Origin: Croceicoccus sediminis
GTDB taxonomy: Bacteria > Pseudomonadota > Alphaproteobacteria > Sphingomonadales > Sphingomonadaceae
Length of the DNA: 64,000 bases
Assembly: GCF_007570835.1 (NCBI RefSeq)
Contig: NZ_SUNC01000001.1
Span: 744,001-808,000 of the forward strand
Direction of reading: 5' to 3'
Both the position numbers and the translations under genes were made by a program. The notes below the pieces were generated by a model, which was given only the letters and a program-made list of their open reading frames with translations, was not told the DNA's origin and did no database searches. How positions within the stretch are numbered: position 1 is the stretch's first letter; the number at the start of each line of letters is the position of its first letter. This document shows positions 10,883 to 20,295 of this stretch, piece by piece.

Positions 10883-11365
10883 TTACCCGTGCTCGCGCAT
10901 GACGCGGGCCTTGTCCCGTTTCCAGTCGCGTTCCTTGATCGTCGCGCGCTTGTCATGCGTCTGCTTGCCCTTGGCGAGCGCCAGTTCGACTTTCGCGCGC
11001 CCCTTCGAATTGAAATAGACCGAGAGCGGGACCAGCGTCATGCCCTTTCGCTCCACCGCACCGAGCAGGCGCTCGATCTCGCGATTGTGCAGCAGCAACT
11101 TGCGCGGGCGCTTCGGCTCGTGGTTGTGGCGGTTGCCGTGAGTGAATTCCGGGACGTTGGCGTTGACCAGCCACGCTTCTCCGTCCCTGATCTCGGCATA
11201 GGCCTCGGTGATCGAACCCTCGCCAAAGCGTAGCGATTTCACCTCGGTCCCGGTCAGGGCGATGCCCGCCTCGAAGGTGTCCTCGATAAAATAGTCGAAC
11301 CGCGCGCGCCGGTTCTCGGCGACGGTCTTCACCTTGTCGAAAGTAGAGGGCTTGGGTCGTGCCAT
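10883..11365 (-). CDS. smpB: SsrA-binding protein SmpB
   Basis: Binds tmRNA and brings it to stalled ribosomes for trans-translation. The 160-residue protein has the OB-fold core ([24 protein letters not shown]), a [13 protein letters not shown] strand and the basic C-terminal tail ([23 protein letters not shown] region). The ATG at 11365 ([11 protein letters not shown]) is the conserved start; the frame remains open far upstream into the next gene but that part is not coding. No tmRNA gene was found in this window. Confidence 0.96.
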   Translation of the reverse strand: MARPKPSTFDKVKTVAENRRARFDYFIEDTFEAGIALTGTEVKSLRFGEGSITEAYAEIRDGEAWLVNANVPEFTHGNRHNHEPKRPRKLLLHNREIERLLGAVERKGMTLVPLSVYFNSKGRAKVELALAKGKQTHDKRATIKERDWKRDKARVMREHG

Positions 11366-11515
11366 GGCACGCGCATGTAGGGACGGTGCCTGCAAAACGG
11401 AAGAGGCCCGAACGCCTGTGTCCCCTTTCCCGTTCGCCCATAGCAAGGCGGTTGACCTTCGCAGCATTGCTGGCAACAACGGGCACAGTTGGGAAAATCG
11501 TTCCGGGGGAACAAC

Positions 11516-13474
11516 TTGAAATATCTTCGTGCGTTTTGTGCGCCGCTTGCCATCGCGGTTGCCGCCGTGCCGTCCACCGTTCTTGCCGAAGCGCCGCCGC
11601 TCAGCGCCTATGGCGAACTGCCGCAATTCCAGACCGCCGCGCTGTCGCCTTCTGGCAAGCGCCACGCCATGATCGCGGAGCGGGACGGCGTGCCGATGCT
11701 TTACCTGGTGGAGGGCAAGCGCGCGCTTTCGATGCTGCCGGTCAAGGACATCAAGGTCCGCGGGCTGCGCTGGCTGAACGAGGACACGGTCGAACTCTAT
11801 ACCAGCAACAGCGACACGTTGAGCAACAAGTTCACCACCGCAAAGACCGAGTTCTTCTCCGCCCACCTGGTATCGGCCGATCCCAAGGTCGCCACGCGCC
11901 AGGTGTTCGACAAGCAGAAGGGTATCTTCAACGCGATTTTCGACACGTATGGCGTGCGAACCGTGGATGGCAGGACTTATGCCTACTACTCTGCGTTCGA
12001 GTTGAAACCGATCAAGGTCAACAGCCACATGCGCGAATGGGCATTCGATCACAGTCGCCCCGCCCTCTTCGCCGTCGATGTCGAGACGCTTGACGCAAAG
12101 CGCATCGCCGTCGCGGCCAGCGAGGGCGAAGCGCGTGACTGGCTCGTCGATGCGAATGGGGAAGTTGCCGCGACTTGGCGAATCGACGGTCAGGGCAAGT
12201 GGGACATTCGCAACGCTGCCGGCCTGATCATTGCCGAGGGCATGAACCCACTGGGCCAGACCTCGCTGTCGGCGCTCGGCCCTCAGGGGCGGACAGTGCT
12301 TTACTGGGCCGAGGATGCCGCGCATCAGGAAACCGTTCTGTGGCACGTGCCGCTCGACGGATCGGGTCCCGCCAGCCGGTTCGAACCTGAAAGCGACATC
12401 GTCTCGATCTATACCGATCCGGCAACGGGCCACTATTCCGGCCATCGCACCGCCAGTGGCAAAAGGGTCATGCTGAACGAAGCGATTGGGCAACGGATTG
12501 CCAATGTCCACGGTGCCTTCCCGAACCTCAATTCCACGGTTGAGGACGTTTCCGGCGATTACGCGACCTACCTCGTCCGCACGGACGGTAACAAGGACAG
12601 CGGCACTTGGTACAAGGTGGACCTGCGTGCGGGCGCTGCCGATGCGATCGGGTATGAACGCCTGCCGATTAAGCCTGCCGACGTGGGTCCGATTTCAACG
12701 TTCGAATACAAGGCGAGCGACGGGCTGGACCTTGACGGTGTCCTGACGCTGCCGCCCGGCGTCGAAGCGAAGAACCTTCCCGTGGTCATGCTTCCCCACG
12801 GCGGACCGCATTCACGCGATGTCGAAGGGTTTGACTGGTGGGCGCAGGCGTTTGCCTCGCGCGGCTATGCGGTGTTCCAGCCAAACTTCCGCGGCTCCAC
12901 CAACCGTGACGAGGCATTCAAGCGCGCCGGTTACGGCCAGTGGGGCCGTAAGATGCAGACCGACGTGTCGGACGGCCTCGCTGCGCTGGCCAAGGCGGGC
13001 ATCGTCGATCCCGACCGGGCCTGCATCGTGGGGGCCAGCTACGGCGGCTATGCCGCACTGGCCGGGGTGACGATCGAACAGGGAAAATATCGCTGCGCCG
13101 TCGCGGTCGCGCCCGTCACCGACCTCAAACTGCTGCGACGGCTCGACATCGGAGCCGCTGACCAGACATCGGATGGGATGATGGGGCGCCGACTGGAAAT
13201 GACGCTCGGGCCGCGTTCGGAACTCGACGCGGTATCCCCGCTGCGGCTGGCAAGCCGCGCGGATGCGCCGATCATGCTGATTCACGGACGTGACGACGTG
13301 GTGGTCGAATATCTCCACAGCCAGAAGATGGCCGATGCCTTGAAAGACGCGAACAAGCCGTTCGAGTTCGTCGAACTGTCAGAGGAAGACCACTGGCTGT
13401 CGAAGGGGCCGACCCGCCTGCAAATGCTCACCAACGCGGTCGGCTTCGTGCAGAAGTACAACCCGGCGAACTGA
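11516..13474 (+). CDS. exported S9 family prolyl oligopeptidase-like peptidase
   Basis: A serine peptidase of the prolyl oligopeptidase/acylaminoacyl peptidase type. An N-terminal signal peptide ([21 protein letters not shown]) is followed by a beta-propeller-like region and a C-terminal alpha/beta-hydrolase domain. That domain has the nucleophile Ser508 in GASYGGY, Asp594 in HGRDDVV and His626 in EEDHWLS. I favour the TTG start at 11516, which has a GGGGGA site upstream; another TTG lies at 11489. It sits on the plus strand between dapA and smpB, which are usually direct neighbours in alphaproteobacteria. Its natural substrate is unknown; peptide scavenging is likely. Confidence 0.88.
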   Translation: MKYLRAFCAPLAIAVAAVPSTVLAEAPPLSAYGELPQFQTAALSPSGKRHAMIAERDGVPMLYLVEGKRALSMLPVKDIKVRGLRWLNEDTVELYTSNSDTLSNKFTTAKTEFFSAHLVSADPKVATRQVFDKQKGIFNAIFDTYGVRTVDGRTYAYYSAFELKPIKVNSHMREWAFDHSRPALFAVDVETLDAKRIAVAASEGEARDWLVDANGEVAATWRIDGQGKWDIRNAAGLIIAEGMNPLGQTSLSALGPQGRTVLYWAEDAAHQETVLWHVPLDGSGPASRFEPESDIVSIYTDPATGHYSGHRTASGKRVMLNEAIGQRIANVHGAFPNLNSTVEDVSGDYATYLVRTDGNKDSGTWYKVDLRAGAADAIGYERLPIKPADVGPISTFEYKASDGLDLDGVLTLPPGVEAKNLPVVMLPHGGPHSRDVEGFDWWAQAFASRGYAVFQPNFRGSTNRDEAFKRAGYGQWGRKMQTDVSDGLAALAKAGIVDPDRACIVGASYGGYAALAGVTIEQGKYRCAVAVAPVTDLKLLRRLDIGAADQTSDGMMGRRLEMTLGPRSELDAVSPLRLASRADAPIMLIHGRDDVVVEYLHSQKMADALKDANKPFEFVELSEEDHWLSKGPTRLQMLTNAVGFVQKYNPAN

Positions 13475-13501
13475 GGAAACAGCGCGGGCGCGCCGGGCGG
13501 A

Positions 13502-14383
13502 TCAGACCAGCCCGGCGTGCTCCAGCGCCTCGTCGACGGCCGCGCGCGCCTTTTCGGATGCCCGGACCAGCGGCAGGCGCAAATCGTCGGTCATCCAGTC
13601 GTGCACCCGCGAGAGAGCATACTTGAGCGGCGCGGGGCTCGCGTCCTCGAACATGGCGTAGTGCAGCGGGTAAAGCTTGTCGTTGATCTCGCGCGCCTTG
13701 GCGAAATCGTTGTCGACGCAGGCCTGCTGGAATTCGGCGCACAGCTTGGGCGCGACATTCGCCGTGACCGAGATACAACCCGAAGCGCCAGCGGCATTGG
13801 CGGGGAGCGAAAGCTCATCGTCGCCCGAAAGCTGGCAGAAATCCGCCCCGATGCCCATGCGGTGATCGACGACGCGCGAAAGATCGCCGCTGGCATCCTT
13901 TATGCCGACGATCTTGTCGGGAAACCGCTTGGCCAGTTCACAGACCGTCTGCGGCTCTATGTCCGTCACCGTGCGGCCGGGCACGTTGTAGAGGACGATC
14001 GGCAAGTCGCAGTTTTCCGCAAGGTGAGAGAAATGCGCGATGATGCCTTCCTGGCTGGGGCGGTTGTAATAAGGCGCGACGACCAGTGCCGCCGATGCGC
14101 CGTACCGCTTCGAAAAAGTCATGTGCATCAGCGCATTTGCGGTATCGTTGGATCCGCAGCCTGCGATGACGGGAACACGCCCTGCCGTATGTTCGACACA
14201 GATCTCGATGACCCGGTGATGCTCTGCATTGGTGAGCGTGGACGCCTCACCCGTCGTGCCGCACGGGACGAGCGCCTTGGAGCCGTTCTCGATCTGCCAG
14301 TCGATGAGTCGGCGAAAGGCTTCCTCGTCGACGTTGCCGTCGCGAAACGGGGTGACGAGGGCAGGAATTGACCCTGAAAACAT
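13502..14383 (-). CDS. dapA: 4-hydroxy-tetrahydrodipicolinate synthase
   Basis: Condenses pyruvate with aspartate semialdehyde, the first committed step to diaminopimelate and lysine. The 293-residue TIM barrel has the GTTGEASTL motif, Tyr132 in YNVPGRT and the Schiff-base Lys162 in GIKDASGD. The start is the ATG at 14383, with GGAG nine bases upstream; the frame extends upstream but across the divergent promoter. It is transcribed away from the lytic transglycosylase gene, with a shared 112-bp spacer that contains an inverted repeat. Confidence 0.96.
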   Translation of the reverse strand: MFSGSIPALVTPFRDGNVDEEAFRRLIDWQIENGSKALVPCGTTGEASTLTNAEHHRVIEICVEHTAGRVPVIAGCGSNDTANALMHMTFSKRYGASAALVVAPYYNRPSQEGIIAHFSHLAENCDLPIVLYNVPGRTVTDIEPQTVCELAKRFPDKIVGIKDASGDLSRVVDHRMGIGADFCQLSGDDELSLPANAAGASGCISVTANVAPKLCAEFQQACVDNDFAKAREINDKLYPLHYAMFEDASPAPLKYALSRVHDWMTDDLRLPLVRASEKARAAVDEALEHAGLV

Positions 14384-14420
14384 CGATAAGGCTCCGGATT
14401 GATACAATATTACAGTGGGT

Positions 14421-14459
14421 AACCCGCGATTGGTTAAGATGGAACAATACTCGCGGGTT
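14421..14459. promoter_or_regulatory. inverted repeat in the dapA/slt divergent spacer
   Basis: AACCCGCGA at 14421-14429 and TCGCGGGTT at 14451-14459 form a perfect 9-bp inverted repeat with a 21-nt AT-richer centre containing TTAAG. It is midway between two divergent starts and so could be a shared operator or overlapping promoter region. No regulator can be named. Confidence 0.5.
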
Positions 14460-14495
14460 AACCGTTCACCGCCTGATAAGGAGGGACCCCCTATT

Positions 14496-16547
14496 ATGTC
14501 CAGCATGGGCAAACGTCGATCACTGATCCGTTCCGCGCCCCTTTTCAGGGCCGGTGTCGTCGCAACTCTCGCTTTTGGCGGGATTTCGGCCGTTCCAGCC
14601 GCCGCGCAACAGGCGCCGCAGGCCGAAACGTTCGGGAACATTCAATGGAACCCGTCCGACTGGGACAAGGCGCGGATGCGCAGCCTTGCGTCCCGTCCGG
14701 GTCCGATGACGTACGCGGTCACTCGCTGGAACCAGCTGATTGCCGCAAGGAACGGATCGTTCGAGGAATTTGCTGGCTTTATCAGCCGCTATCCCGGCTT
14801 CCCGCGACAGGATTACCTGCAGGGCAAGGCCGAAAAGGCGCTGGCCGATTCGTACGTCGAACCGGGCCGTATCGTCGCCTTTTTCGATCGCAATCCGCCG
14901 CTTTCGAACACTGCGCAGGCACAATATGCCCTGGCGCTGAAAGCCGTCGGCAGGCCCGAAGCTGCGAAAATCGCGCACGAGGCATGGCGCGGCGGCAAGA
15001 TGTCGCCCGTGGCCGAAGCGACGATTTATTCGATGTTCGGCGCAAGTTTCTCCGAGGAAGATAACGTCGCGCGCATGGACGAACTGCTGTGGCAGGCCGA
15101 TCTTGCCGCCGCGCAGCGCCAGATCAGCTATGTGCGCGGAATGTCGCGCCCGCTCCTGATGGCGCGTCTGGCTGCCGCGCAGGGGCAGGACCCGGCTTCG
15201 ATCGGCCTTACCGTGCCACGCGAGTCGACCGGCGATCCGGGCTATCTCTACAACCGCGCACGCCAGCTTCGCACCAGTGGTCAGGGCATTGCAGCACGCA
15301 GCCTTCTGACGAACGCACCCCCGCTTTCGCACCGTCCCTCCGATGCCGAAGCTTTCGTCACCGAAATGCGCCAGCAGGCAAGCGATGCGGTCTCGGTCGG
15401 CGACATCGGCACCGCAGTCCGCATCGGCCGCCTCGCCACACAGGCGTTCACGCCCGACACCGACGTTTCCAAGCTGTCGAGCGGCATTCGCGACGAATAC
15501 GAGAAGCTGTTCTACTCCGTGGGCGAGGCGGCCCTGTCGCGCGGCGATGCCCGCAGCGCGGCGGAAATGTTCGAAATCTACGGCAAGAGCCAGCGAACCG
15601 CACCTGCGCGCACCAAGGGTTTCTATTTCGCCGGGCTTGCCGCGGACCGTGCGAACCTGCGCGATATTGCGCGCCGCAATTACGAAGCGGCAGCCGCATA
15701 TCCCGACCAGTTCTACGGCCAACTGGCGCACGAAAAGCTGGGCCGCGCACTCGAAGTGCCGGCAGGCGTGCTGCCCATGCCCTCGATCGCTGCGCGAACC
15801 GAATTCAACGCCAAGCCGCTGGTTCAGGCCGCGCGCGAAGTGGGTCGCATGGGTGACTGGCGCACGGCGGTCTATTTTTTCCGCGAATTGGGCCAGCAGG
15901 CCGAAACCGGCGAGGATTGGGCCCTGATCGCGGAACTTGCCCGCGAAACCGGCCGCCGCGACCTTGGCGTCATCGCCGGACGCGAGGCTTCGACTTCGCA
16001 GGTTCACGCCTTTGCGCCCTATTCCTTCCCGCGCATCGATGTTCCGGCCGGAACCGACAACACCTGGTCGATGATCCACGCGATCAGCCGTCAGGAAAGC
16101 CAGTTCGCGACCGACGCAGTCAGCCATGCGGGCGCACGCGGCCTAATGCAGCTGATGCCCGGCACGGCGCAGGAGCAGGCGGGCAAGATGTACATGAGCT
16201 ACAACCGCAGCTCTCTCATCGACGATCCGCAATACAACATGCGGCTGGGCGCGGGATATTTTTCGCGCATGATGGACGTGTTCGGCGGCAGCTATCCGCT
16301 GGCCGTGGCAGCCTACAACGCCGGTCCCGGCAACGTGGGCAAGTGGCTGCGGTCCAACGGCGATCCGCGCAAGGGCGAGATCGGTTGGGTCGAATGGATC
16401 GAGAAGATCCCGTTCACCGAAACGCGCCGTTATGTCGCGCGCGTTCTGGAGAACGCGGCCTATTATGACGCGCTCTACCCCGAAGCGGGCAATCGCAGCG
16501 GCGACTATCCGCTCAGCTATTATCTCGGGAAACGTCCGGGGCAGTAA
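14496..16547 (+). CDS. slt: soluble lytic murein transglycosylase
   Basis: Cleaves the glycan strands of peptidoglycan in the periplasm. A signal peptide (ending in AVPAAAQQ) is followed by a long alpha-helical, TPR-like superhelix. The C-terminal SLT domain has the catalytic Glu534 in ISRQESQF, then AGARGLMQLMPGTA and AYNAGPGNV. The 683-residue length fits Slt70-type enzymes. The ATG at 14496 has an AAGGAGGG site upstream. It is divergent from dapA, in keeping with a cell-wall theme, and is followed by greB 35 bp downstream. Confidence 0.93.
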   Translation: MSSMGKRRSLIRSAPLFRAGVVATLAFGGISAVPAAAQQAPQAETFGNIQWNPSDWDKARMRSLASRPGPMTYAVTRWNQLIAARNGSFEEFAGFISRYPGFPRQDYLQGKAEKALADSYVEPGRIVAFFDRNPPLSNTAQAQYALALKAVGRPEAAKIAHEAWRGGKMSPVAEATIYSMFGASFSEEDNVARMDELLWQADLAAAQRQISYVRGMSRPLLMARLAAAQGQDPASIGLTVPRESTGDPGYLYNRARQLRTSGQGIAARSLLTNAPPLSHRPSDAEAFVTEMRQQASDAVSVGDIGTAVRIGRLATQAFTPDTDVSKLSSGIRDEYEKLFYSVGEAALSRGDARSAAEMFEIYGKSQRTAPARTKGFYFAGLAADRANLRDIARRNYEAAAAYPDQFYGQLAHEKLGRALEVPAGVLPMPSIAARTEFNAKPLVQAAREVGRMGDWRTAVYFFRELGQQAETGEDWALIAELARETGRRDLGVIAGREASTSQVHAFAPYSFPRIDVPAGTDNTWSMIHAISRQESQFATDAVSHAGARGLMQLMPGTAQEQAGKMYMSYNRSSLIDDPQYNMRLGAGYFSRMMDVFGGSYPLAVAAYNAGPGNVGKWLRSNGDPRKGEIGWVEWIEKIPFTETRRYVARVLENAAYYDALYPEAGNRSGDYPLSYYLGKRPGQ

Positions 16548-16582
16548 TGGCCCCGGCCCCGACCTCTCGTTAAGAGAGTGGC

Positions 16583-17089
16583 ATGAGCGAGCCGGTCAAC
16601 GATCCCGTCAAGAAGGTGGCGGGTAATCCCATCACGCCCGCAGGGTATGCCGCCCTGCGGGCACGTTACGACGTGCTGCTGGGGGAAGAACGCCCCAAGA
16701 TCGTGGACATCGTCAGTTGGGCCGCTGGCAATGGCGACCGCAGCGAGAACGGCGACTACATCTACGGCCGCAAGCGGCTTCGTGAGATCGACCGCGAACT
16801 TTCGCACCTTTCCCGCCGGATGAAGGCGGCGCGCGTCGTCGACCCGGCAGAGCAACCCAACCGCGACAAGGTATTCTTCGGCGCCCGCGTGACAATCGCG
16901 GACGAGGATGACGAGCATCGCACCGTCACGATCGTAGGCGACGACGAAGCCGATGCCGGCTCTGGGCTGATCGGCTGGGGCTCCCCCCTCGCCCGCGCGC
17001 TTCGCGGTGCCGGTATCGGGGACTTGCGCACGGTCCGTCTTCCCGCTGGCGCCAAGGAGTGGGAGGTGATCGAGATCGCCTATGACTAA
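16583..17089 (+). CDS. greB: transcription elongation factor GreB
   Basis: Stimulates transcript cleavage by RNA polymerase to rescue backtracked complexes. The 168-residue protein has the N-terminal coiled coil with GDRSENGDYIYGRKRLREIDRE, which carries the acidic tip residues, and a C-terminal FKBP-like domain. The ITPAGYAALRARYDVL start is typical. The next gene begins inside its last codons (8-bp overlap), so the two are translationally linked. Confidence 0.93.
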   Translation: MSEPVNDPVKKVAGNPITPAGYAALRARYDVLLGEERPKIVDIVSWAAGNGDRSENGDYIYGRKRLREIDRELSHLSRRMKAARVVDPAEQPNRDKVFFGARVTIADEDDEHRTVTIVGDDEADAGSGLIGWGSPLARALRGAGIGDLRTVRLPAGAKEWEVIEIAYD

Positions 17090-17549
17090 GTGGCTGATCG
17101 CCTCTCTCGCGCTCATGGCCCTGCCTGCACAGGCCGCGCCCGAAGCGGTGTCCGTCCATTCCGGATGGGGCGCGTTTCGCGATGGTGAGCGCTGCTATGC
17201 CATTGCGCAGGCCGAACCTTCGCCCTTTTCCCGCGAACGACAGCCCTTTGCCAGCGTCGTCGTCTCTCCGGGTGAGCCGCGCTTCACCTTGCGCCTTTCA
17301 CGAACGCTGGCGCGCGATGCGGTGGTGACGCTGGACGTGGGCGACAAGCGTTTCCGCCTGCAAGGCGGCGGGGACAGCGCATGGGGCCGCGATGCGGCTG
17401 GCCATGCCGCCATCCTGTCCGCCATGCGCAGCCGCGACACCATGACCGTGGGCGCGCGCGACAGTCGGGGGCGGTTCTTTCGCGATTCCTACAAGCTGGG
17501 CGGGGCGCCGACCGCGATGGACGCGGCCATCGTCGCCTGCCGCCAGTAA
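17082..17549 (+). CDS. small exported protein, IalB-like
   Basis: A 155-residue protein with a clear signal peptide (MTKWLIASLALMALPAQAA). The mature part is beta-rich: GWGAFRDGERCYAIAQAEP near the start and GRFFRDSYKLGG near the end, with two cysteines. The layout resembles invasion-associated locus B-type periplasmic proteins, but the match is by eye and moderate. It overlaps greB and ends just before a bidirectional terminator. The function is unknown. Confidence 0.75.
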   Translation: MTKWLIASLALMALPAQAAPEAVSVHSGWGAFRDGERCYAIAQAEPSPFSRERQPFASVVVSPGEPRFTLRLSRTLARDAVVTLDVGDKRFRLQGGGDSAWGRDAAGHAAILSAMRSRDTMTVGARDSRGRFFRDSYKLGGAPTAMDAAIVACRQ

Positions 17550-17562
17550 CTCACGCGCATAG

Positions 17563-17595
17563 AAAAACGCGGGCCGGTTTCCCGACCCGCGCTTT
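17563..17595. terminator. bidirectional intrinsic terminator
   Basis: CGCGGG (17568-17573) pairs with CCCGCG (17586-17591), extended inward by CGG/CCG with one mismatch. The stem is flanked by an A run on the left and TTTCT on the right. It lies between the convergent ends of the greB unit and the outer-membrane gene and can serve both strands. Confidence 0.75.
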
Positions 17596-17618
17596 CTGTC
17601 TTCCAACTGCGGCAGCGC

Positions 17619-18275
17619 TTAGAAGCGCATGCCAACCGAGGCTACGACCTGGTGACGATCGGTGTCGATGTCGAAACGGTCGCTATCCGGCAGGTCGCCA
17701 TTTTCGAACTCGGCCTCGCTGTAGTTCGAGTAACGATACTCGATCTTCGTGAAGGTGTTGTCCGAAAGGGCATACTCAAGACCCGCACCAGCGCGCCAGC
17801 CGTCGGCGTTGATGTCCTGCTTCAGCTCGCTCACACCGTCTGCTGCCAGCACGTTGAACTTGGCATTGGTGTAGCCGCCCTTCACATAGGCCAGCAGGTC
17901 CGGGGCGACCTTCGCACCGACACGGGCGCCGATATAAAGGTCACGGCCGGTATCGACACGGCCGAGGCCGAACCCTTCGTAGTCCATACCGTCGCTATAT
18001 TCGGTCTTGGCGGTCGAGTCAGTGTATTCACCCTCGATACCCAGCACGACATTGCCCATGTCGTAATCGTAGCCGATGCCGACACCATAGAGCAGGCCGT
18101 CGATATCCTGGTCGTCCATGTCGTTCAGGTCGTTATCGGCGTCCGATCCGGCCTGCGACACGTCGTAACCGACGATGGCTTCGACGCGCGGGCCGCTGAA
18201 ATCTTCGGCGGCGGCGGGCATGGCAACAGCACCGAAAGCGGTACCTGCGGCGAGAATTGCAACGATCTTTTTCAT
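17619..18275 (-). CDS. outer-membrane beta-barrel protein
   Basis: A 218-residue predicted eight-stranded porin-like/OMP-beta-barrel protein. A signal peptide (MKKIVAILAAGTAFGAVAMPAAA) is followed by alternating aromatic strands such as GVGIGYDYDMGNVVLGIEGEY and KIEYRYSNYSEAEF. The terminal VASVGMRF carries the C-terminal Phe recognised by the BAM machinery. The acidic loop DADNDLNDMDDQDID may bind cations (inference). The ATG at 18275 has GGAG five bases upstream. Family members are common and abundant in sphingomonads; a specific role is unknown. Confidence 0.85.
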   Translation of the reverse strand: MKKIVAILAAGTAFGAVAMPAAAEDFSGPRVEAIVGYDVSQAGSDADNDLNDMDDQDIDGLLYGVGIGYDYDMGNVVLGIEGEYTDSTAKTEYSDGMDYEGFGLGRVDTGRDLYIGARVGAKVAPDLLAYVKGGYTNAKFNVLAADGVSELKQDINADGWRAGAGLEYALSDNTFTKIEYRYSNYSEAEFENGDLPDSDRFDIDTDRHQVVASVGMRF

Positions 18276-18580
18276 AGTAACTCCAATCATTTCCCTCATT
18301 CGCCCTCTCATGAGGTGCGATGCCCCTCGGCGGGGCTTGGACCACGGAAATGATCGATCGGCGAACCTTGTTTCATGAACGCCAGACAACGACGCGGCTG
18401 GTCGAAAACCTGTCACATCTGGCCGGTTCGCCGTGCGGATCTTGCGATGAATACCAAGTAGATACAATTCGTTGCGGAACCTGGTCTTGAAAGCGGTGTT
18501 CACGCGCCCTTTGCGTGCGCGCGCTTCGTCTCTATCACGCGCCCTTTGCGTGCGCGCGCTTCGTCTCTATATGGCGCGCC
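18276..18580. other. 305-bp divergent spacer between the OMP gene and rlmN
   Basis: No gene is supported here. It must hold the promoters of both divergent genes. The only striking structure is the 35-bp tandem duplication at its rlmN end (18501-18570). I see no tRNA-like or terminator-like structure. Confidence 0.6.
18501..18570 (+). repeat. perfect 35-bp tandem duplication upstream of rlmN
   Basis: Bases 18501-18535 and 18536-18570 are identical over all 35 positions and directly adjacent. Each unit starts CACGCGCCCTTTGCG and ends TTCGTCTCTAT. The second copy stops 10 bp before the rlmN ATG at 18581, so the repeat forms most of the 5' leader. The absence of divergence suggests a recent slippage or duplication event. 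Confidence 0.95.
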
Positions 18581-19813
18581 ATGCAGATCCCCGGCCATAT
18601 CGATCCCGTTCCCGTCCCCCGGGAGGTCACCCCGCGCGAAGATGGGCGCATCGACCTTCTCGGCCTGACGAAAAAGCAGATTTCCGCCCTCTTCGAACAG
18701 GCTGGCCTCGACGCGCGTCAGGCAAAGCTGCGCGGCAAACAGGTCTTTCACTGGATCTACCATCGCGGCGTGTCCGAATTCGACGCGATGACCGATATCG
18801 CCAAGACCATGCGCCCGTGGCTGGACGAACGCTTCGTTATCGCCCGCCCCGAAGTGGTCGAGGCCCAGCATTCGACCGACGGCACGCGCAAGTGGCTGCT
18901 GCGCACGGCGGACAAGCACGATTTCGAGATGGTCTTCATCCCCGACGCGGATCGCGGCACCCTTTGCGTGTCGAGCCAGGTCGGCTGCACCCTCAATTGC
19001 CGTTTCTGCCACACCGGCACGATGCGTCTTGTCCGCAACCTGACGCCGGGCGAAATCGTGGGACAGGTCATGCTGGCCCGCGACGCGCTGGGCGAATGGC
19101 CCAAGGGGCGGATGGACGGCCTCGACGATGCGGAGAACGAGGGCGAATATTCCGCCGACGGCCGCCTGCTGACCAACATCGTGATGATGGGCATGGGCGA
19201 ACCGCTGTATAACTTCGACAACGTGCGCGATGCGTTGAAAATCGTGATGGACGGCGATGGCCTCGCCCTGTCGAAACGGCGCATCACGCTGTCTACCAGC
19301 GGCGTCGTGCCGATGATGGACAAGTGCGGCGAAGAGATCGGCGTGAACCTTGCCGTCTCGCTCCACGCCGTGACCAAGGACATCCGCGACGAGATCGTGC
19401 CGATCAACAAGAAGTACGGGATCGAGGAACTGCTGCAGGCCTGTGCGGACTATCCGGGCGCATCGAACGCGCGCCGGATCACGTTCGAATACGTCATGCT
19501 GAAGGACAAGAACGACAGCGACGAAGACGCACGTGAGCTTGTCCGCCTGATCAAGAAATACGACCTGCCGGCCAAAGTGAACCTGATCCCGTTCAACCCC
19601 TGGCCCGGTGCGACCTACGAATGTTCGACGCCCGAGCGTATCCGTGCCTTTTCGAACATCGTCTTCGAAGCCGGAATCAGCGCACCGGTCCGCACCCCGC
19701 GCGGGCGCGATATCGATGCGGCCTGCGGACAGTTGAAGACAGCTGCGGAAAAGAAAAGCCGGGCCGAACTGGATCGGATCGCCGCCGAAAAACAGGCAGC
19801 ACTAGAGGACTGA
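18581..19813 (+). CDS. rlmN: dual-specificity 23S rRNA/tRNA adenine-C2 methyltransferase RlmN
   Basis: A radical-SAM enzyme that methylates A2503 of 23S rRNA and A37 of some tRNAs. The 4Fe-4S cluster motif CTLNCRFC gives Cys136, Cys140 and Cys143. The two mechanistic cysteines match Cys129 (GTLCVSS) and Cys382 (DIDAACGQL). The length is 410 residues from the ATG at 18581. The frame is also open for 22 residues upstream, but that part is made of the tandem repeat and is unlikely to be translated. Confidence 0.96.
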   Translation: MQIPGHIDPVPVPREVTPREDGRIDLLGLTKKQISALFEQAGLDARQAKLRGKQVFHWIYHRGVSEFDAMTDIAKTMRPWLDERFVIARPEVVEAQHSTDGTRKWLLRTADKHDFEMVFIPDADRGTLCVSSQVGCTLNCRFCHTGTMRLVRNLTPGEIVGQVMLARDALGEWPKGRMDGLDDAENEGEYSADGRLLTNIVMMGMGEPLYNFDNVRDALKIVMDGDGLALSKRRITLSTSGVVPMMDKCGEEIGVNLAVSLHAVTKDIRDEIVPINKKYGIEELLQACADYPGASNARRITFEYVMLKDKNDSDEDARELVRLIKKYDLPAKVNLIPFNPWPGATYECSTPERIRAFSNIVFEAGISAPVRTPRGRDIDAACGQLKTAAEKKSRAELDRIAAEKQAALED

Positions 19814-19828
19814 TCGGCTTTCGCCGGT

Positions 19829-20257
19829 TCAGACTTGTTCGCGTGCGTCGTATTCGGCGCGGGCGCTTTCGATTTCGATACGGTTGTCGATGACCCACCG
19901 GCTGAGCATCGTCACCGGCTCCCACAGGGAATGGCCCAGCGGGGTCAGCGCATAGTCGACCCGCGGCGGAACCGAAGGCGTGACCTTGCGGCTGACCAGC
20001 CCGTCGCGTTCCAGGTTGCGTAGCGTGCGCGTCAGCATCCTTTGCGAAATGCCGTCGACCGCGCGGCGCAGTTCGTTGAAACGGCGCGGTTGTTCGCCCA
20101 GTTTCGTCACGACCTGCATCGACCACTTGTCACCCACGCGCGACATCATGTCGGTCACTGCGGGGCATGCGCCGATCGCCTCGATCGCGGCGGTAACACC
20201 CGTGTTCCCTGCAGACGTTCCTGTGCCTTCTTGAAGGTCGGGGTCGATCATTTCCAT
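19829..20257 (-). CDS. HxlR family transcriptional regulator
   Basis: A winged-helix regulator of about 142 residues. The conserved N-terminal Cys-Pro (ACPAVTDMMSRVGDKW) is the position used for redox or quinone sensing in YodB and HypR relatives. It is followed by the HTH (RRFNELRRAVDGISQRMLTRTLRNLE) and the wing (DYALTPLGHSL). The ATG at 20257 is chosen; an ATG two codons later is possible. It is divergent from azoR with a 38-bp spacer bearing a dyad, so local control of azoR in response to electrophiles is a reasonable inference. Confidence 0.88.
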   Translation of the reverse strand: MEMIDPDLQEGTGTSAGNTGVTAAIEAIGACPAVTDMMSRVGDKWSMQVVTKLGEQPRRFNELRRAVDGISQRMLTRTLRNLERDGLVSRKVTPSVPPRVDYALTPLGHSLWEPVTMLSRWVIDNRIEIESARAEYDAREQV

Positions 20258-20263
20258 ATGGAC

Positions 20264-20284
20264 CCGGTTATCATTTGATACCGG
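20264..20284. promoter_or_regulatory. candidate HxlR operator between hxlR and azoR
   Basis: CCGGT at 20264-20268 and ACCGG at 20280-20284 form a dyad with an 11-nt centre. Inside it, ATCA (20270-20273) and TGAT (20276-20279) form a second dyad offset by half a base step. It fills most of the 38-bp spacer, and its right arm reaches the azoR ribosome-binding site GGAG (20283-20286). Binding there could block both genes. Confidence 0.55.
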
Positions 20285-20295
20285 AGTATAGCAAC

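Noticed and set aside
14430-14460. CtrA binding site in the dapA/slt spacer
   Set aside because: TTAA elements occur but not with the TTAA-N7-TTAA spacing required.
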